Assembly (NCBI GenBank): GCA_013002625.1
Contig: JABDJE010000083.1
Location: 1 to 7,485 of the forward strand
DNA from: Saprospiraceae bacterium
Lineage (GTDB): Bacteria > Bacteroidota > Bacteroidia > Chitinophagales > Saprospiraceae
Length of the DNA: 7,485 nucleotides
Reading direction: 5' to 3'
Shown in pieces: positions 5,398 through 7,485 of this stretch (the stretch's first letter is position 1; every line of letters begins with the position of its first letter). The position numbers were made by a program, and so were the translations under genes. The notes below the pieces were generated by a model. It was not told the origin of the DNA. It searched no databases and saw nothing but the letters and a program-made list of their open reading frames with translations.

Positions 5398-6261
5398 TCA
5401 ATCCCTGTACTCGTGTTTAACCCAATCTACTTCCATAACCCATTCGCCGGTCATAGGGCTGTCTGTGATTTTGGCATAATTCAAAATAGCAAACATCGGT
5501 TCAGGGTAATTATCGCCTTCCCCAACATTGCGAAAAACTTCCTTTCCATCAAGGCGAAAAACAAGATCGCTTTGTTCCCATTCCACAGAGTATTCGTGAT
5601 ATTCATTGAGTGTGGTAGGAATATTTGTTCGGTAGCTCATCCAGTCTCCTTTGTCGCATTCTCCCAGACTTTTAATGGCCCCTGTCGTAAACGCGTCTTT
5701 GAGATGATCGCCGTGGTGCTCAAAAATATCGATCTCTCCGGAACCTGTTAAGGGCCAACAAATATCCTCATTGTCTTCTTGGACAGGCGGTTCATTATTG
5801 CGTGCACCCAATATCCACCAAGCTGGAAACATACTTGCTTCACCATTGCCAGATAATCTCAATCGCGCCGTCCATTTACCTTTTACAAATTCTTTTCTGT
5901 TTTTTGATGCGATTCGACCTGCAACATAGCGGGTGTCAGGATGTTGATTGCCGTATTTATCCATATTATCACATGGGCGCTCTTCTTCAATATTAATAAC
6001 CTTGAGCTTAATAGTCCCATTACGCACTTCCCTTGTGCCATATTCATTATCAGGAACATAGCATTGCGTTTCATTATTGACCCAAATGCGTTGATCTTGC
6101 CAGTTAACAGGATTAAAGCTTTCAAATTCATCCAAGAAGTCAATTTTCCAATCGGATGCTGTCTGTCGAACTCCATCTGTTTTATGGGTTTCATGCTTGC
6201 ACGAATACAGAATTGCTGTGAGCGCAATTACTAGGATGAGAACGATATGCTTCATATTCAT
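5398..6261 (-). CDS. GH16 family endo-beta-glucanase (laminarinase-like) lipoprotein
   Basis: The 287-residue lipoprotein has one GH16 beta-jelly-roll domain, which retains configuration while cutting internal beta-1,3 or mixed beta-1,3/1,4 linkages. The signal peptide ends in LYSC with the lipidated Cys at 21, followed by KHETHK, a Lys/acidic stretch loosely like the Bacteroidota surface-export signal. The catalytic motif GEIDIFE gives nucleophile Glu176, helper Asp178 and acid/base Glu181, in the ExDxxE (beta-bulge) form. Upstream, TRYVAGRIASKNRKEFVKGK and MFPAWWILG are typical GH16 substrate-cleft strands, and the C-terminal EVDWVKHEYRD closes the sandwich. Length fits a single domain with no carbohydrate-binding module. 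ATG at 6261 or at 6255 both give a good signal. It starts 13 bases after the SDR stop with an A-rich spacer (aaaaata), so the two are probably co-transcribed. Laminarin-like glucan is the likeliest substrate; agarase or carrageenase activity is less likely but not excluded. Confidence 0.93.
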   Translation of the reverse strand: MNMKHIVLILVIALTAILYSCKHETHKTDGVRQTASDWKIDFLDEFESFNPVNWQDQRIWVNNETQCYVPDNEYGTREVRNGTIKLKVINIEEERPCDNMDKYGNQHPDTRYVAGRIASKNRKEFVKGKWTARLRLSGNGEASMFPAWWILGARNNEPPVQEDNEDICWPLTGSGEIDIFEHHGDHLKDAFTTGAIKSLGECDKGDWMSYRTNIPTTLNEYHEYSVEWEQSDLVFRLDGKEVFRNVGEGDNYPEPMFAILNYAKITDSPMTGEWVMEVDWVKHEYRD

Positions 6262-6274
6262 TAATATTTTTAAA

Positions 6275-7485
6275 TTACTTAGTTAGCTTTTTTAACATAC
6301 CATTAAATATGATACCATGAAAGGGTAGGACCGAGTACCAGTATAGCCTTCCCCATAATCCCAAGGGTCTGAATGTTGCTGTTTGAATCAATTCATCTTC
6401 AACAATCTTAAATTCCAGCCAGGCTTCTCCCGGAAGCTTCATCTCTGCAAATAAAAGCAAACGCCCTTCATCTTTGTCAGCATATAAAACCCGCCAAAAA
6501 TCTACAGCATCACCAGGGTTTATTGAATTAAGGTTTGTTCTTCCTCTCCTAAGTCCAACGCCTCCAACTATCTTATCCAAGTATCCTCTTATTTTCCACA
6601 GCCAATCAGCATAATACCAGCCTGTCTCACCACCAATACTCCAGATTTTATTTTTACACAGTTCATGATTGGTGATTTTACTTTTTCGTTTATCGATAAA
6701 ACAACCATAGGACGGAACTTGTATAAAATCAGAAACATTAAAATTGATTCCACTGCTGGCATAAGAATCTTTCCAGCTGGAAATTATCTCGTTGCTTTCA
6801 ATTTTACTAAACGCTTTCTCTAAAGCCTCCTTATAACTAATTGGGTTAATATTAAGAATGGTATTTATATCACTGTCTCTGCAAATGACTTCAACCTTCA
6901 TGCTGCTTACAAGAGATACGGCAAGTTTATATGAAGTAGAGGTAACAAAATACAGCCAGTATGAAGATAGTCTGGGAGTCATTACAGGAACTACGATGAT
7001 GGTTCGTTTTAAATTTCTAATCCGTGCAAAACCCAATAGCATTTCTTTATAAGACAGGATATCCGGTGAGCCAATATCATAGTTATTGTTATAGGTTTGG
7101 GAATTGAAGAGTGTTTTTGTCAGAAAGGTTATGACATCCGATACCCCAATTGGTTGGCATTTGGTTTTCAACCATTTTGGCGCAATCATCACAGGTAGTT
7201 TCTCAACAAGGTCTCTAATGATTTCAAATGAGGCACTCCCGGAACCAATAATTATTCCTGCTCTAAGGGTTGTGAGATTGTATGCGCCTTTATTCAGTTC
7301 AATCTCAACATTCAATCTGGAGTTCAAATGCTTGGAAAGTTCTGTTTCATTGACTATGCCACTCAGATAAATAACATGTCTAACTTCCGTTTGATTAAGT
7401 GCATTTCGAAAATTTATAGCACATTTTTCCTCAAGCGCGGCATAATCGTCTGAGGATGACATTGAATGAACGAGGTAATATGCAC
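6275..7485 (-). CDS. SDR-family NAD(P)-binding protein with C-terminal DUF2867, 5' end outside window
   Basis: The frame is open to the right edge. The ATG at 7462 is internal, because the preceding codons read AYYLVHS, which joins MSSSDDY into the YYLVHSM segment found after the first half of the Rossmann fold in this family. Counting from that Met, HVIYLSG (29-35), LRAGIIIGSGSASFE (66-80) and PVMIAPKWL (90-98) belong to the atypical extended SDR part. DUF2867 covers about residues 228-393, with WSIGGETGWYYADWLWKIRG, GLRRGR, DFWRV, LLFAEMKLPGEAWLEF and FRPLGLWGRLYWY. Family members are about 470-490 residues, so roughly 80 N-terminal residues including the dinucleotide-binding loop are missing. 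The reaction is unknown. A membrane-associated oxidoreductase or lipid/pigment role has been guessed for relatives and is not shown here. The gene precedes GH16 by 13 bases. Confidence 0.9.
   Translation of the reverse strand, partial: AYYLVHSMSSSDDYAALEEKCAINFRNALNQTEVRHVIYLSGIVNETELSKHLNSRLNVEIELNKGAYNLTTLRAGIIIGSGSASFEIIRDLVEKLPVMIAPKWLKTKCQPIGVSDVITFLTKTLFNSQTYNNNYDIGSPDILSYKEMLLGFARIRNLKRTIIVVPVMTPRLSSYWLYFVTSTSYKLAVSLVSSMKVEVICRDSDINTILNINPISYKEALEKAFSKIESNEIISSWKDSYASSGINFNVSDFIQVPSYGCFIDKRKSKITNHELCKNKIWSIGGETGWYYADWLWKIRGYLDKIVGGVGLRRGRTNLNSINPGDAVDFWRVLYADKDEGRLLLFAEMKLPGEAWLEFKIVEDELIQTATFRPLGLWGRLYWYSVLPFHGIIFNGMLKKLTK

Noticed and set aside
5413..6234. Plus-strand and second-frame minus-strand open frames over the GH16 gene
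   Set aside because: They lie wholly inside a gene with an intact catalytic motif and signal peptide and show no recognisable protein features of their own.
5398..6261. GH16 protein as an agarase or kappa-carrageenase
   Set aside because: The GEIDIFE motif and the FPAWWILG context resemble laminarinase-type GH16 more closely, and no sulfatase or other red-algal polysaccharide gene is nearby; not fully excluded.
7460..7462. ATG at 7462 as the true start of the SDR-DUF2867 gene
   Set aside because: The codons before it encode AYYLVHS, conserved family sequence, and the N-terminal Rossmann motif is missing; the gene is cut by the window edge.
1..7485. Mobile elements, CRISPR arrays, tRNA or rRNA genes
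   Set aside because: No transposase, integrase, regularly spaced repeat, terminal repeat pair or cloverleaf-like sequence was seen on either strand.

Overview
The window looks like ordinary chromosome from a low-GC member of the Bacteroidota, probably a free-living or marine flavobacterial or cytophagal type. This is inferred from gene content and style: a DPP-like S9 peptidase, a GH16 glucanase lipoprotein, a sugar porter with the long periplasmic loop I associate with Bacteroidota, a short AraC regulator paired with a VOC protein, weak or absent Shine-Dalgarno sequences, and an AT-rich composition. No RNA gene, insertion sequence, CRISPR array or phage gene was seen. No gap between genes exceeds 163 bases.

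Layout. (1) Bases 1-935, plus strand: the C-terminal catalytic half of an S9 peptidase that enters from the left edge, followed by two hairpins; the second is a good intrinsic terminator. (2) Bases 1040-3626, minus strand: five genes, read from right to left. They are a VOC protein, a secreted protein of unknown function, a stand-alone AraC DNA-binding domain, a second VOC protein 9 bases behind it, and a membrane-anchored lipoprotein carrying a PhnB-like VOC domain. (3) Bases 3790-5328, plus strand: an MFS sugar:H+ symporter, diverging from the first VOC gene across a 163-base region. (4) Bases 5398-7485, minus strand: a GH16 beta-glucanase lipoprotein lying 13 bases behind an SDR-DUF2867 gene that runs off the right edge.

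How they may work together. The GH16 enzyme and the sugar porter converge and could form a minimal glucan-use pair: cleavage outside the cytoplasm, then proton-driven sugar uptake. No SusC/SusD genes are in view. The AraC-VOC pair is almost certainly one transcription unit, probably extending into the lipoprotein VOC gene. A 9+9 bp inverted repeat in the araC leader is the best regulatory candidate. Nothing in the window is clearly a new multi-gene system. The most unusual items are the lipoprotein with a coiled coil and VOC domain, the local concentration of three dissimilar VOC proteins, and the SDR-GH16 operon.
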